A stretch of DNA of 13,614 nucleotides from contig SKIL01000164.1 of NCBI GenBank assembly GCA_007116425.1, positions 1 to 13,614 on the forward strand, written 5' to 3'. The position numbers were made by a program, and so were the translations under genes. Positions 13,406-13,614 of this stretch are shown here, in pieces. Under the pieces are notes generated by a model, which did not search any database, was not told the DNA's origin, and saw only the letters and a program-made list of their open reading frames with translations. This DNA is from Bacteriovoracaceae bacterium (GTDB lineage: Bacteria > Bdellovibrionota > Bacteriovoracia > Bacteriovoracales > Bacteriovoracaceae). Every line of letters starts with the position of its first letter. Position 1 is the first letter of the stretch.

Positions 13406-13614
13406 TTAGTAAACATACCAGTTATATACGTTATAGATCTTTCCCTCGTTGCCATCGTAAATAGACACGGGGTTAGAAATCAAAGGGTATGTCAGGTCAA
13501 TCACGTACATGCGATTTCCATGCTGAGCAACATACCGACTCGACTCATATTCTTGCTGAAACGGAGAAAGATTATTTTGGTCTACACAGTAGTTCGGGCC
13601 GAAACACTTTAAAA
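13406..13614 (-). CDS. Unknown protein, C-terminal part (partial)
   Basis: The minus-strand frame is open from the right edge to a TAA at 13406-13408, giving 68 residues of a protein whose start lies outside the window. I do not recognise it. The visible part has two cysteines (KCFGPNYCVD), then QHGNRMYVIDLTYPLISN and an aromatic end rich in Tyr (YNVYNWYVY). The alternation of polar and aromatic residues ending in an aromatic could suit an exported beta-rich protein, but this is weak. Support for it being real comes from the uninterrupted frame and the terminator-like hairpin 18 nt after the stop. Confidence 0.6.
   Translation of the reverse strand, partial: LKCFGPNYCVDQNNLSPFQQEYESSRYVAQHGNRMYVIDLTYPLISNPVSIYDGNEGKIYNVYNWYVY

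Noticed and set aside
1..13614. Mobile element, prophage, CRISPR array or RNA gene
   Set aside because: I saw no transposase, integrase, spaced repeats, tRNA-like cloverleaf or rRNA-like sequence anywhere in the window.

Overview
The window looks like a chromosomal segment from an AT-leaning (about 40% GC by eye) member of the Bdellovibrionota, of the Bacteriovorax/Halobacteriovorax or Bdellovibrio kind. This is inferred from the gene mix (FbpBC iron transporter, a eukaryotic-type AdoMet decarboxylase, a secreted Cys-rich protein of unknown function) and from general sequence character; no marker gene proves it. There are no transposases, phage genes, CRISPR arrays, tRNAs or rRNAs. Genes are densely packed, with many overlapping or adjacent start and stop codons.

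Left part (1-2000): the end of an iron(III)-type ABC permease is translationally coupled to its ATPase (fbpB-fbpC). A DtxR-family metalloregulator converges on it with only 2 nt between the stop codons. Next (2260-5179) come a large exported Cys-rich protein of unknown function, a DUF393/DCC thiol-oxidoreductase-like protein and a polyprenol-phosphate-mannose-synthase-like glycosyltransferase, all on the plus strand. The last of these overlaps, tail to tail, a six-helix membrane protein that is coupled to rpiB on the minus strand.

Middle (6371-10103): ahcY (S-adenosylhomocysteine hydrolase) on the minus strand has a recognisable promoter with a perfect 10-bp palindrome across its -35 box. Divergent from it is a two-gene unit, an APH/homoserine-kinase-like phosphotransferase and a THUMP-type RlmL-like RNA methyltransferase.

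Right part (10109-13249): a minus-strand operon reads nuclease-like gene, speD, speE, EVE-domain gene. SpeD belongs to the eukaryotic-type AdoMet decarboxylase family and would supply decarboxylated AdoMet to SpeE. However, speE carries one in-frame TAG at codon 204, while homology continues in the same frame to a normal C-terminus. Upstream of this operon are an extended -10 promoter and two hairpins with nearly identical loops but different stems; one of them probably terminates the partial gene at the right edge.

The genes share an AdoMet theme: methyl transfer (RlmL-like), removal of the SAH by-product (ahcY) and diversion of AdoMet to spermidine (speD, speE). The most notable items are the amber codon in speE, the eukaryotic-type SpeD, the nuclease-like and EVE genes flanking the polyamine genes, and the paired same-loop hairpins.
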